Of a stretch of 64,000 nucleotides of DNA, positions 10,901 to 19,644 are shown in pieces; within the stretch, counting starts at the first letter, position 1, and each line of letters opens with the position of its first letter. The notes below the pieces were generated by a model. That model did not search any database and was not told the DNA's origin. It saw nothing but the letters and a program-made list of their open reading frames with translations. Made by a program: the position numbers and the translations under genes. The DNA is from Aureispira sp. CCB-QB1 (GTDB lineage Bacteria; Bacteroidota; Bacteroidia; Chitinophagales; Saprospiraceae), in contig CAMBRK010000003.1 of the NCBI GenBank assembly GCA_945870185.1, positions 62,001 to 126,000 on the forward strand. The letters are read 5' to 3'.

Positions 10901-12195
10901 GCACTGCCATGTTGACGACCCTCAGCGCCATTGGAGAAGGTGAGCATGTTTACAATATTTTTGAAATGACAAAACAAATTACAGTTTGTGATCTACCTGT
11001 CTATAAAACTTCAAGGTCAGCCTTGATGGCTTGTATCAGTGGCAATAGAATTGAAAATTTTACACCTGAGCAAAAACAATTTGCCTGGGAGACTTTTAAA
11101 GGTATTTATATGGGTAAAAGGGCAGTCATCATAGATGAACAAAGAAATGCAGCTTTAGTAACGCCTGGTAACAGACTTCATGGTAGATTAAATAATTTTT
11201 GTGTTGATGAGAGCAGTTTTATTGATAGATGTCTTCCATGCGAAAGTGGAAGTGATGATTTGAAAACGTTGCTGAAAAAAGCACAAAGAAAAATCTTACA
11301 TCCTCTCTGTTGGCCTAATAGAGCTGGAACTGCCGTAATATCCACACCTGACGGAAGAAGGTGGGTGACAGCTGATGAAGCAGGCGCTTACGCTATCATG
11401 GATTGGGTTACTTGTAGCAATACTTGCCCTATCGCTTTTGAATTTATGACATTTGTCAATGCTGTGGCTATGCAAAGGACAATCACTGACCCGTTTTCGA
11501 TCACAGATTATCCTTCTATTAAACTACCAGAAGCGATGATCAAAGGATTTGCCAATCCAAACAGTACAACTTATAAATGGCTACCTCAGGTCATCTCTAG
11601 CAATAAAATGGTAGTAGATGTATTGGATAAAAAGGATTCCCAAGCAAAATTTGAGTTTTCAGCAGATTCAAAAGTGCCTTGGAAAGATCTCAAGTTCTTT
11701 TCATGTCTAAACAATTTGGAAGCTAAATCTTTATTGTCAAGTCCTTCTGATGGCCTGTACTCTATAAGTGCTTTCGATCAGGAAAGCAATGAGTATAAAT
11801 TAAAACTCAAAGTAATCAAAGGTCTTGATTTTGTAAATTGTAGCACTATTCCATTGTCATCAGGAATTATAAGTATTGATAAAGGGAAATTTTATTTCTC
11901 AGACCCAAAAAATATCAAGCAAAAAGAACCACAACTTATAAATCCAAATGGTATCAAAGGAAGGCACAAGTTGATGTGCTGTTTAAAACCATCACTAAAA
12001 ATCATTCCAGCCAGATCTTGTGAAAGCACAACGCAGCTCATAGCACAAGCAGAAATCTTAGCTCTGAAAATCGAAAGAGCCCAAAGGCTAAAGGATTCAC
12101 TTACCCTTGCCTATAATAAAAAATGCATGGCGGATGTAAACGAACACTTGACTGTAAGTTTTGATCAGCCAATATATCACTTTACATTGTTCTAA
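7966..12195 (+). CDS. RHS-repeat protein, upstream part (ends at an in-frame TAA)
   Basis: 1409 residues with a signal peptide (LLLILLVCNINAQQ). Residues about 190-290 look like a fibronectin-like domain. The RHS/YD region starts near residue 300 (MVSYFDGTSRTRQMVTKLN, then ETYYDHEGRQA). A cysteine-rich stretch with about 11 Cys lies at residues 649-790. The frame ends with HFTLF-stop, but continues without shift downstream as YDQAGNLIKSVPP. That is the usual continuation of the conserved Bacteroidota RHS motif (YHFTLYYYDQAGNL type). The TAA at 12193-12195 therefore sits where a Tyr codon is expected. With the downstream part the protein would be about 2419 codons. The call as one split gene is strong. 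Whether the stop is real is not decidable here. Confidence 0.85.
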   Translation: MKSIFTYLLLILLVCNINAQQLQQLDCGSIVFGENLKEVKPTATLTDIIYDATSRNREGIIIDASDVILRSNALVASLHLLPKTDPSLDQLFDSVKIRVIISYKNIKDGVLKTKTQFLKIENTDKNSIGKDQIILENVDWASITVDSFYCSNPELVRTHFQFTTFIMGERNLKPNPTTVMIPPFFSRSVNKAYIGVSWTEVNWATMYDLEWTFVDKFDKNQTPVFRNNATRVRVDSTGYEIPSIFPEGKLFCRVRAVGKDEKNQIITNDWSSTSSALPINEAEIFEQNSKTYQHIATFSEEGKRKDMVSYFDGTSRTRQMVTKLNTDGNPALVAETYYDHEGRQAIVSLPAPYKPEPTYELVGIFSPGSLTASTGSGPYYPSVNDLSIGNNFYNTDIISNIGSIGSISDILDWTKIKDYYSTSPSLSYKSNFNLNESGKPFSKLDFDFLSEVDDCKTALVTPKMSQASGAGKYYSEANDFNSAIHNDFVPNANGYPYFQTIYTPDKTGRKEMAGMAGDELRIGGGHETKVTYVNPSQDELDRVFGNDVGYADNYLKVVTTDPNGQASVSYTNSKGQVIATALSGNNPDNLRPVEKDPIFNNTIDVVAQNNNLDYNFESSLATQSFYIDQDRTNVNINYTIDPASLNMAVSCETGRFCYDCVRNVTIELKDECGEPVMDKIIELGSITDTTSSNLARCNYTSAFTFNDNRVLNKGTYTITKKLSVNVENRDAYIDHFIKKDTACFQPTVKEPVCLPPPTCVECTFEIVENNNIKALKRNIGNNINCIYQCPENKKPVYDMDTYASLLRDMRPGGQYGCIDATSVGKFKISVFNTLNILRSNNESGTDMNFDYKHPFFPYLNADGSEAKINCNTLTADEYVEAEAFVEGGQRFVRPQSIYLQKLSEIWQESWGESLIPYHPEYAYLEWSNDNISAQNFNTLINNTVSYEGAVNNGFFPTNEVLNASFVNIDPYMSTNPTASTAMLTTLSAIGEGEHVYNIFEMTKQITVCDLPVYKTSRSALMACISGNRIENFTPEQKQFAWETFKGIYMGKRAVIIDEQRNAALVTPGNRLHGRLNNFCVDESSFIDRCLPCESGSDDLKTLLKKAQRKILHPLCWPNRAGTAVISTPDGRRWVTADEAGAYAIMDWVTCSNTCPIAFEFMTFVNAVAMQRTITDPFSITDYPSIKLPEAMIKGFANPNSTTYKWLPQVISSNKMVVDVLDKKDSQAKFEFSADSKVPWKDLKFFSCLNNLEAKSLLSSPSDGLYSISAFDQESNEYKLKLKVIKGLDFVNCSTIPLSSGIISIDKGKFYFSDPKNIKQKEPQLINPNGIKGRHKLMCCLKPSLKIIPARSCESTTQLIAQAEILALKIERAQRLKDSLTLAYNKKCMADVNEHLTVSFDQPIYHFTLF

Positions 12196-12213
12196 TACGA
12201 CCAGGCTGGCAAT

Positions 12214-15200
12214 TTGATTAAATCGGTACCCCCAAAGGCCATCAACTTATTAAACAATAGTAAATTGGTCGAAGTGAATAATGGGAGGACAACTGGTCCA
12301 AAAAAGTACGCAGAACATATTGATGCATTGGCCACTACCTATACGTACAATTCTTTTAATAAAAAACTGACAAGACGAAGCCCTGATGACGGTCTCAATT
12401 CCTTTGTTTATGATGAAGTAGGAAGGGTCATCATGAGCCAAACAGCTGTTCAAAAAGAAGACGATAAAGTTTCCTATAGCATATTCGATGCCATCAACCG
12501 TCCACTCGAAGGCGGTATATGTGCAGCCACATCCTTGCGATCTATGATGACAGGTAGGATTAAATACAAAACCTATGAAACTGCCGTACTCGCAGCTGGT
12601 AGTAAAGCAGAAGTCATCAAAACCCTATTCGATCAGGCACATAGTACAGATGTACAAAACCAATTTACTGAAGGTAAACAACAAAATTTAAAAAAGAGAG
12701 TGGCATCTGTATATTACAAAGAATCAGGTGTGCCTACGCCAAGTGATTATGACCATGGCCTTCATTTTAACTATGATAAAGGTGGAAATGTGAAAGAAAT
12801 ACTCACTGATTTCAAAGCAATGAGTAGGATAATGGGTGATGAAAGTCTCAATGTACACGAAAAGAAGCTTACACGATACCATTATGACCTGTTGACAGGC
12901 AAGGCTAAACAAATCATTTATCAACCTGAAAAGGCTGATCAATTTATACATTGGTATGGATATGATGCAGACAATAGAATCATAAATGTGGCTACAGGCC
13001 GCAATAAATTCGAGCCTGTTGACCTGATTGAAAATGAGATGAACTATGAGTATTACTTGCATGGCCCTGTAGCACGAGCGAGTATAGGCAAAGAAAATAT
13101 TCAGGCTTTGGACTTGATCTATACCATAAACGGATGGCTCAAACAAGTGAATGCTCCTTCCAGGAATATTGCTATGGATCCCGCTTCTGACGGCCCTGGT
13201 AATAGTTTTTTAGGAGACGTTTATGGTTATCAATTGTCTTATTTTGATAATGACTATGATGCTATCAAACGCAGTAGTCCGATTTCACACCCATTTGCTG
13301 AAAATCCTTCATTGTACAATGGAAACATTAGGGCTATTGCGACTAGAAATGACCAATTGATAGCAACACCTGGTGGGGCAATGACTTGCAATCTGTATAG
13401 TTATGATCAATTAGGGAGGCTTTCTCAAAGTAGATTTGGCGAGTCTGGAGTCGGGTCTGAAGTAGCCAGTACGGGATGGAGCGATTTGCATACCATGTCT
13501 TGGGCTGTTGGAGACAAATATGGAATGAATCTTACTTATGACAAAAATGGTAATATCAAAACTTTGGTTAGAAAAGATGGGGCAAGCGCTACCTTAGATA
13601 ATCTGACCTATGAAAACTACAACAATAATAATAGACTAAATTACATCAATGACCTCAGTGGCGCTGCAAATCCTATTATCAAAGATCTTGGTAGTCAGTC
13701 TATGAATAATTATAGATACGACAGCTCTGGTAGATTGATAAGTGACAATGCTAGCAATGGTGCAACGATGTCATGGAGTCAGCGTGATAAAATCAAAACA
13801 TACGCAGATAGAGACGGCACAACATCTTTCTTTTATGATGCCTTAGGTAGGCGATCGCTGAAGAAAGGTGTGACAGAGTCTACCTATACTGTCAGGGACT
13901 TTAGTGGCAATACGCAAGCAATCTACACCATTAAAAATGGACAAGTTTTGCTCGATGAAATACCTATATACGCTTCATCCAGAATAGGAACATGGCAACC
14001 TGAAAATCTTTCAGTATCATCGATGGATACAATGCACATCAGAATGATTCGTGGCGAAAAAGTGTATGAGCTTAAAAATCAAGTAGGAGACGTCAATGTC
14101 CTAGTCAGTGATCATCGAATTTTCAATGAAGATGATGATGTAAGCTATCGAGCTGATGTAGTGATGGCTCAGGATTACTTTCCTTTTGGCATGGAGATGC
14201 CAGGAAGAAGCACAGGAAAGGAATATAGATATGGCTTCCAAGGCATGGAACAAGACAATGATCTCAAAGGCAAAGGCAATAGTTATACAACAGAATACAG
14301 ACAATACGACCCTAGGATTGGCCGATGGTTGAGTGTCGATCCTATGATGGAGAAGTATGCGGGAATTTCACCATATGTAAGTTATAGTAATAATCCAGTC
14401 GCTAAAATGGATCCTAGTGGTGCTGACGATGATGAAAATGCTCTTGAATACGCTGATGTTGAGGGTGTGGTTCAATCAACAAATGAACTGGCGGTCAATC
14501 AGGCTGAGATGCTTGCTTATGCTAGGGAAAATAGGGTAATTGAAGGTGAAGTTAGAACGGTTTTAAGATACAATACTATATCAGGACAAAATCAACTAAT
14601 GATTATGAGAGCTGGTGACTTACTCCTTCCAAGAAATACTACTGATCCGAGAGTTGGAAGACCTGGATATGATCTGCCAGGAATGGAAGTTTATATTGAA
14701 AATAATAGGATCATGACTGGATATGTAAGCTTAGCTCAGCAAAGAGCTGGCGCTGTCTTAAATTTAGCAAATAGTATAAATGAATTTATAATAGAGGAAA
14801 GGCAAAGATTAGGAATTAGTCTTTCCGCAAGAGAATTGGAAGGACTAAGGAATTTTGGAAGAACAATGCAAGGAATACAAGCAGTTCAAAATATGGTCTC
14901 TGCTTTTCAATCGAGTTTCAATATTATTGATGGAGCAGCAAACCTACGTGCAATGTCATCTGATGATTTTGCAGGAAGATTACATGAAGTTAGTAGAATT
15001 TTCGATGGCGTAATAGGTATTATGAGAAGCTTGCCTGTTGTAGGTGGATTCATTCCAGCTATGTTAACATCAAACATAGTTGAAAACATAGGCAGAGCAG
15101 TATTTACTCATGCTTTAGAAGCGAATCAAATAATGGAAAGAGAAAGGGGGACAGTTCCAAACTGTAGGTGGACGTTAGAACAGATTCCAGGAATATGGGT

Positions 15201-15225
15201 AATCATACCTGGAACTTGTAGATAG
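12214..15225 (+). CDS. RHS-repeat protein, downstream part: YD repeats, RHS core and variable C-terminal tip
   Basis: 1003 residues if the TTG at 12214 were used, but no ribosome binding site or signal peptide precedes it, and the frame is continuous with the gene upstream across the TAA at 12193. It contains many YD-type repeats (YDEVGRVIMSQ, YDKGGNVKEI, YDQLGRLSQSR, YDSSGRLISD) and the RHS core at residues about 669-737, with RYGFQGMEQDND, YRQYDPRIGRWLSVDP and NNPVAKMDPSG. After the core comes a unique tip of about 266 residues with amphipathic helices and a hydrophobic segment (IMRSLPVVGGFIPAMLTSNI). In polymorphic-toxin RHS proteins this position holds the toxin. No known toxin motif is seen, and no small immunity-like gene follows. 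Confidence 0.85.
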   Translation: MIKSVPPKAINLLNNSKLVEVNNGRTTGPKKYAEHIDALATTYTYNSFNKKLTRRSPDDGLNSFVYDEVGRVIMSQTAVQKEDDKVSYSIFDAINRPLEGGICAATSLRSMMTGRIKYKTYETAVLAAGSKAEVIKTLFDQAHSTDVQNQFTEGKQQNLKKRVASVYYKESGVPTPSDYDHGLHFNYDKGGNVKEILTDFKAMSRIMGDESLNVHEKKLTRYHYDLLTGKAKQIIYQPEKADQFIHWYGYDADNRIINVATGRNKFEPVDLIENEMNYEYYLHGPVARASIGKENIQALDLIYTINGWLKQVNAPSRNIAMDPASDGPGNSFLGDVYGYQLSYFDNDYDAIKRSSPISHPFAENPSLYNGNIRAIATRNDQLIATPGGAMTCNLYSYDQLGRLSQSRFGESGVGSEVASTGWSDLHTMSWAVGDKYGMNLTYDKNGNIKTLVRKDGASATLDNLTYENYNNNNRLNYINDLSGAANPIIKDLGSQSMNNYRYDSSGRLISDNASNGATMSWSQRDKIKTYADRDGTTSFFYDALGRRSLKKGVTESTYTVRDFSGNTQAIYTIKNGQVLLDEIPIYASSRIGTWQPENLSVSSMDTMHIRMIRGEKVYELKNQVGDVNVLVSDHRIFNEDDDVSYRADVVMAQDYFPFGMEMPGRSTGKEYRYGFQGMEQDNDLKGKGNSYTTEYRQYDPRIGRWLSVDPMMEKYAGISPYVSYSNNPVAKMDPSGADDDENALEYADVEGVVQSTNELAVNQAEMLAYARENRVIEGEVRTVLRYNTISGQNQLMIMRAGDLLLPRNTTDPRVGRPGYDLPGMEVYIENNRIMTGYVSLAQQRAGAVLNLANSINEFIIEERQRLGISLSARELEGLRNFGRTMQGIQAVQNMVSAFQSSFNIIDGAANLRAMSSDDFAGRLHEVSRIFDGVIGIMRSLPVVGGFIPAMLTSNIVENIGRAVFTHALEANQIMERERGTVPNCRWTLEQIPGIWVIIPGTCR

Positions 15226-15332
15226 CAAGAATAGTAAATTAAGCGAATTCAAAAGTGTAAAACAATGATAAAATTAGCCAAAAAAATATTTCTTTTAAGG
15301 GCATATTTGTTTGCTTTAATAACAATTTGATA

Positions 15333-17735
15333 ATGAGAAAATTGATTTTAATTTTGTTAGGGTTAATGATTGATTTATGCAGTTTTGCCCAAGTCTCTCC
15401 ACAGACCTGCTGGCAGACAACCATATCTATGCCGGCTTCACAGCAAGTGTATCTCAAAGGATACATAAAGGACGGTAGTGGAAAGTTGGTTTGTGAGCTC
15501 AGAAGTGCTTCATTATTACTGAAGAGTGGCGTCAATGTACTCCACGATCAGAATGTGCAGACCATCAAAGTCACCTATTTTGATAAGGAAGTAGAAAGAG
15601 CCATGGGTAGCGTAGCAACATTCCCACAAGGCAGTTACCAATGTTGTGTGGTTGTTTTTCCGGTGGGAAGTAAAACAGAACTCATTACAGAATGTCATAC
15701 AAAAGAGAGTAGTGGTGAAGAAGTGGCCAACATTAAAAAAAGTAATGCTTTTAAATTTTATGGTCAGGCATCCCTAGACTTTTTTTATGCAAGCCCTCAG
15801 CCAAGGTACACTGAATTACCTGCTACCTATACTCGATTGCAATTTGACCCTGGTTTTTCATTGTACAATGTTCCTATTACGGGTCGATTTAGATATACCA
15901 CCGAAAAAACAGGACCTTATAGTGAAATGGATATGTTTTCGCTCAATTTTGACCGTTCCACCTTTGAGAAAAATTTGAAGCAAATCGTACTCAAAAAGAT
16001 TTTATCCACGCAACAAAGCAAATTGCAAGAGTACGGACAGCTCACATCTGCTATCAAGGACATTGATGGACTAGAACAACAGATAAAACAAAAAGGCAAA
16101 GAATTGGTAGATAACCAATTACAACTCGTCAAAGACTCTCTGGAAAGGTATAAAAACAAACAGCTCGAATTGGGTAAGGATAAAGTTTCTAGTTTGGAGA
16201 CCAGATATAAATCATTAATTGCCAAAAAAAACCAAATTGAACGCTTAGTAGATAAATACAAAAAACTAGAAGCACTCAAAAAGCAATGGATAGACTCTGG
16301 CAAATTGGAAGCTTTAAAAAATGCGGTAGAAAATCCTATGGATCTGTCTGATCCCAAAATCATGATAGATCAACTTAAGCAAATGGGTGCTTACACAGGA
16401 CTCAATAAGTTTCTTTTTAATATCAAAGAAGTAAGTATCGGCACTTCATATCCTATTTATACACCACTTACACTTAATGGAACACAAATATTCGGCGGCA
16501 ATGTAGAGTGGAATCCTGGCTTACTATTCATAACCGCCACTGCTGGTAAAGTAACTAATGCCTATCCTAATCCCATCGACTCACTCAATTCCAGATATTC
16601 CCAAAGAATGGCAGGAGCAAGGTTGGGGATTGGTAGGATTCATAGCAGTTATCTTGCATTGAATGCCGTAAAATTTTGGGATGACGAACAATCATTGAGT
16701 ATATCAAAGTATCTGGAACTATATCCAGAAAATGCTACTGTAGCATCTACAGATTTTAATGTTTCTATAGGTAAAAATCGCTATTTTGAATTGGGAGGAG
16801 AAATGGCTGCCATGTTTAAAAATCAAAATTCCAAGGATACTCTTGGGGGTAGGATAGACCTTAGTGCTGTACCAGAGTTAGTCAGTAAAAATCTAAAACC
16901 CAATTTATCTAGTAATGCTGATTTTGCTTTTAATGCAGAATCTTCCATCAATCTCTTTAAAGGTGCAACAGGCATCAAAGCCAATATACAATTTGTAGGT
17001 CCTGGATACTTTACTCCCGGCACTTATGGTATCCAAAATGACCTTCTCAAGCAAAAAATTAGATGGGAGCAGAGATTGTCTAGGGCATTTCAATTGAATC
17101 TTTTTTATCACAAAGACTATGATAATTTTTCTGAATCAAAAGGTATTCGCACGTTTCGTAATGATGTAGGCACAGAAATAGTAGTGCGAACCAAAAAAAG
17201 GTTTCAAGCCAATCTCAGAGCTTCCAGACAACAATTAGAAAATCCAAGTTTTTTCTATAATTCTAATGTATTAAATCTGACAGTTTCCAAAGCTTTTCCT
17301 ATTAAAAGTAAGGCAAACGCAAATACTGTTTTGGGTATCACCTATTACAATACAGACACAGATAGTATAGCTTATGAAATCAATTCCTTGTTTTTATTTT
17401 TTCAACAATCGTTTCAATCCAAAACAGGTTGGATGGTGAGTATAGGTGCCCAGAAGGCATTTAACGAAACTGCTGCTTTTAATAACAACAACACGGGATA
17501 CAATTTTAGCATGGGTAAAAGGTTGTTTAAAAAAGTAAATCTAAATCTCGGCGCTCGTTATTTTGACTCAGAGCGTTTGAGAAATTTGGGTTATAATTTT
17601 TCTGTTGTAGGTCAGATTGATAAAAACTTGCAGCTAAATATACGGGCCATGAAAAACGATTACTCTTTGTATCCTAATACTTTGATATCTTACAACGAAC
17701 ATATCATACAGTCCGGTATAAAATATAATTGGTAG
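15333..17735 (+). CDS. Outer-membrane barrel protein with coiled coil, RHS-locus partner
   Basis: 800 residues from the ATG at 15333; an upstream in-frame TTG gives only two more residues and is less likely. It has a signal peptide (LILILLGLMIDLCSFAQ). The N-terminal 130 residues are beta-rich. Residues about 200-330 are strongly charged with heptad character (long Lys/Glu/Leu runs) and predict a coiled coil. From about residue 370 the alternating polar/aromatic pattern and the final HIIQSGIKYNW suggest a transmembrane beta-barrel ending in an aromatic residue. It follows the RHS gene by 107 bp on the same strand. An inferred role is an outer-membrane anchor or export pore for the giant proteins. 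Exact family not recognised. Confidence 0.7.
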   Translation: MRKLILILLGLMIDLCSFAQVSPQTCWQTTISMPASQQVYLKGYIKDGSGKLVCELRSASLLLKSGVNVLHDQNVQTIKVTYFDKEVERAMGSVATFPQGSYQCCVVVFPVGSKTELITECHTKESSGEEVANIKKSNAFKFYGQASLDFFYASPQPRYTELPATYTRLQFDPGFSLYNVPITGRFRYTTEKTGPYSEMDMFSLNFDRSTFEKNLKQIVLKKILSTQQSKLQEYGQLTSAIKDIDGLEQQIKQKGKELVDNQLQLVKDSLERYKNKQLELGKDKVSSLETRYKSLIAKKNQIERLVDKYKKLEALKKQWIDSGKLEALKNAVENPMDLSDPKIMIDQLKQMGAYTGLNKFLFNIKEVSIGTSYPIYTPLTLNGTQIFGGNVEWNPGLLFITATAGKVTNAYPNPIDSLNSRYSQRMAGARLGIGRIHSSYLALNAVKFWDDEQSLSISKYLELYPENATVASTDFNVSIGKNRYFELGGEMAAMFKNQNSKDTLGGRIDLSAVPELVSKNLKPNLSSNADFAFNAESSINLFKGATGIKANIQFVGPGYFTPGTYGIQNDLLKQKIRWEQRLSRAFQLNLFYHKDYDNFSESKGIRTFRNDVGTEIVVRTKKRFQANLRASRQQLENPSFFYNSNVLNLTVSKAFPIKSKANANTVLGITYYNTDTDSIAYEINSLFLFFQQSFQSKTGWMVSIGAQKAFNETAAFNNNNTGYNFSMGKRLFKKVNLNLGARYFDSERLRNLGYNFSVVGQIDKNLQLNIRAMKNDYSLYPNTLISYNEHIIQSGIKYNW

Positions 17736-17874
17736 ATTTAAAATCAGAAAGGTGTTTGAGCAGTTTTCTGTAATTTCACATCATCATGTGACAATGGTTT
17801 TTTGATTGCCAGATTTGATTAGTTTAATTATGTGCTATCAAAAATATTCTTTAATAAATATCTAAATCAATACC

Positions 17875-19077
17875 ATGAATTTTTTTAAATTATCAATTTA
17901 TTCCATACTTATTATTTCTACCTTATTAGTATCTTGTACGAAAGATGAACCGGTCATAGAGCCTACTAAATTAGATAAGGATATTACTACAGATATGATT
18001 CTGACGAATATAAACCCAGATCCTTCGGCTATTGACTATATAGTATCCAAAGAAAATCTAAATGTCACAGCAAAATTGATAATAGAACCAGGTGTGACTA
18101 TTGCGTTTGAAGCTAATACAGGGCTTTATTTGCCTTATACTGGAAAGGGTTCGATCATTTCTAAGGGAACGACATCTCTACCAATTGTTTTTACAGGTAT
18201 GACCAAAACGCCTGGATTTTGGAATGGAATTCTCATTGCGACAGCAGATACCAACAATGCTTTTGAACAATGTACGTTTGAATATGCAGGCGGTAAAGGT
18301 TTATTTGGCAGTGGAAATCCTTTATGTAATGTACTCATTGCAAAAGTAGGTACAGTCATAGGAAAAGTAAATATCAGAAATTGTACATTTCAGCATTCAA
18401 AAGGCATGGGATTGTGTGTAACAAACGAAGCTGAATTATTGTCATTCGAATCCAACGCATTTATATCAAATGAATTAGCCCCAATGCAAGTACCTCCTTC
18501 AGAAGTAGATATGATCAATAGCACGAGTAGCTTTAGTAATGGAAATGGCTACAATGGTGTGGAAATCATTGGTCAAAATTTGGAGCAATTGGCAGAAGTG
18601 AAATGGAATAAATTGAGCAATGCAAGTTCGTATAAAATATTAGGCAGCATTACTGTACTTTCTGGTTTGGATATTCAGCCGGGAGCAATTTTTGATATGG
18701 AAACAGGTGTCTTGTTTAGAGCTACTTTTCCTAAAGGATACATCAAAGCTGTAGGCACTGGTACGGATAAAATAACTTTCAAAGGTGTAAAAGCTAGTAA
18801 AGGGTCTTGGAAAGGAATTTTATTTACAACGTCTGACCTTAACAATGAGCTGAGCCATTGTATCATTTCTGGAGGTGGTGGAGGCTCTTTAATAACAGGT
18901 CTTTCTTTGGCAAACATTGGTGTTTTTACACAAAGTGGTAATGTAGGTAAACTTAAGATAAATAATTGTACTATCGAAAATGGAGCAGGATGCGGTCTTT
19001 CCATAGGTGCTAATACTGCTGTTGTTCAATCCGGTAATACTTTTTTAAATCTTACTGGAGGTGATGTTTGTAATTGA
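17875..19077 (+). CDS. Lipoprotein with right-handed beta-helix-like repeats
   Basis: 400 residues with a lipoprotein signal (hydrophobic segment followed by LLVSC at residues 17-21 and then TKDEP), so it is probably lipid-anchored to the outer membrane. The body repeats short strands and turns such as ITVLSGLDIQPGAIFDMETG, INNCTIENGAGCGLSIG and FEYAGGKGL, typical of parallel beta-helix proteins of the pectate-lyase-like class. Two similar halves appear (residues about 35-190 and 220-395), each with a WxGILxxTxD motif, suggesting an internal duplication. It is not clear whether it is an enzyme; no catalytic residues can be assigned. It is followed after 29 bp by a second lipoprotein gene on the same strand. 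Confidence 0.75.
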   Translation: MNFFKLSIYSILIISTLLVSCTKDEPVIEPTKLDKDITTDMILTNINPDPSAIDYIVSKENLNVTAKLIIEPGVTIAFEANTGLYLPYTGKGSIISKGTTSLPIVFTGMTKTPGFWNGILIATADTNNAFEQCTFEYAGGKGLFGSGNPLCNVLIAKVGTVIGKVNIRNCTFQHSKGMGLCVTNEAELLSFESNAFISNELAPMQVPPSEVDMINSTSSFSNGNGYNGVEIIGQNLEQLAEVKWNKLSNASSYKILGSITVLSGLDIQPGAIFDMETGVLFRATFPKGYIKAVGTGTDKITFKGVKASKGSWKGILFTTSDLNNELSHCIISGGGGGSLITGLSLANIGVFTQSGNVGKLKINNCTIENGAGCGLSIGANTAVVQSGNTFLNLTGGDVCN

Positions 19078-19106
19078 TAATTTTTGATTTAATTAAATAT
19101 TTTATA

Positions 19107-19550
19107 ATGAAAAATTTATTTTGCTTTGTATTTGTCTTCGCATTCATATCCTGTGGAAAAGATGATGAAATCACTATTCCTGGGACGGGAACACTAACGA
19201 TGAAAATCAATGGTGTACAGTGGAATGGCAATATCATTAACAATTTGATAGATGAAAATACTGATAATCTAGCGGTACAATCTTTTAATGCTGATCCAGA
19301 AAGTTTTGGATTTGTCATAGAAGACTTTACAGGCATAGGAAATTATCCAACATCACAAGGGTCAAATTTTACTGGAGCATTTTATACACGCAAAGACAAA
19401 GTGATTTTTTGTGCTGGAGGATCTGAAATCATTTATAAAGTTACAAGTATTGAAGGATCAGGGACATCAAAAAAAGGGCATGGTACTTTTTCAGGAACAT
19501 TAAAAAGTACCTCTGGAGAAGTTTTAACCATTACAGAAGGTAAGTTTTAG
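19107..19550 (+). CDS. Small lipoprotein, DUF6252-like
   Basis: 147 residues from the ATG at 19107, chosen over the upstream in-frame ATG at 19074 because only the shorter form begins with a normal signal: MKNLFCFVFVFAFISC with a lipobox Cys at residue 16. The mature part has a KINGVQWNG start and ends in GTFSGTLKSTSG followed by TITEGKF. This is the arrangement seen in the DUF6252 family of Bacteroidota lipoproteins. The function of that family is unknown to me. The gene lies 29 bp downstream of the beta-helix lipoprotein gene and probably shares its transcript. Confidence 0.65.
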   Translation: MKNLFCFVFVFAFISCGKDDEITIPGTGTLTMKINGVQWNGNIINNLIDENTDNLAVQSFNADPESFGFVIEDFTGIGNYPTSQGSNFTGAFYTRKDKVIFCAGGSEIIYKVTSIEGSGTSKKGHGTFSGTLKSTSGEVLTITEGKF

Positions 19551-19585
19551 GAGTTCTAAATATTTTTTCAAATCCGATATTGTTT

Positions 19586-19620
19586 TTTGCTATCTAAATC
19601 AAGATATTTTAATAACTTTG
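19586..19620 (+). promoter_or_regulatory. Candidate Bacteroidota promoter for the SBBP/Ig-repeat gene
   Basis: A -7 box TAACTTTG (19613-19620) fits TAnnTTTG. An upstream TTTG (19586-19589) is 23 bp away, slightly longer than the usual 19-21. The gene start at 19645 is 24 bp downstream. Confidence 0.5.
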
Positions 19621-19644
19621 AATTTCGGATAAAAAATTTAATCG

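Noticed and set aside
12214-12216. TTG as true start of a separate second RHS gene
   Set aside because: No ribosome binding site or leader, and the frame is continuous upstream across one stop with conserved motif on both sides, so the gene is better read as split.
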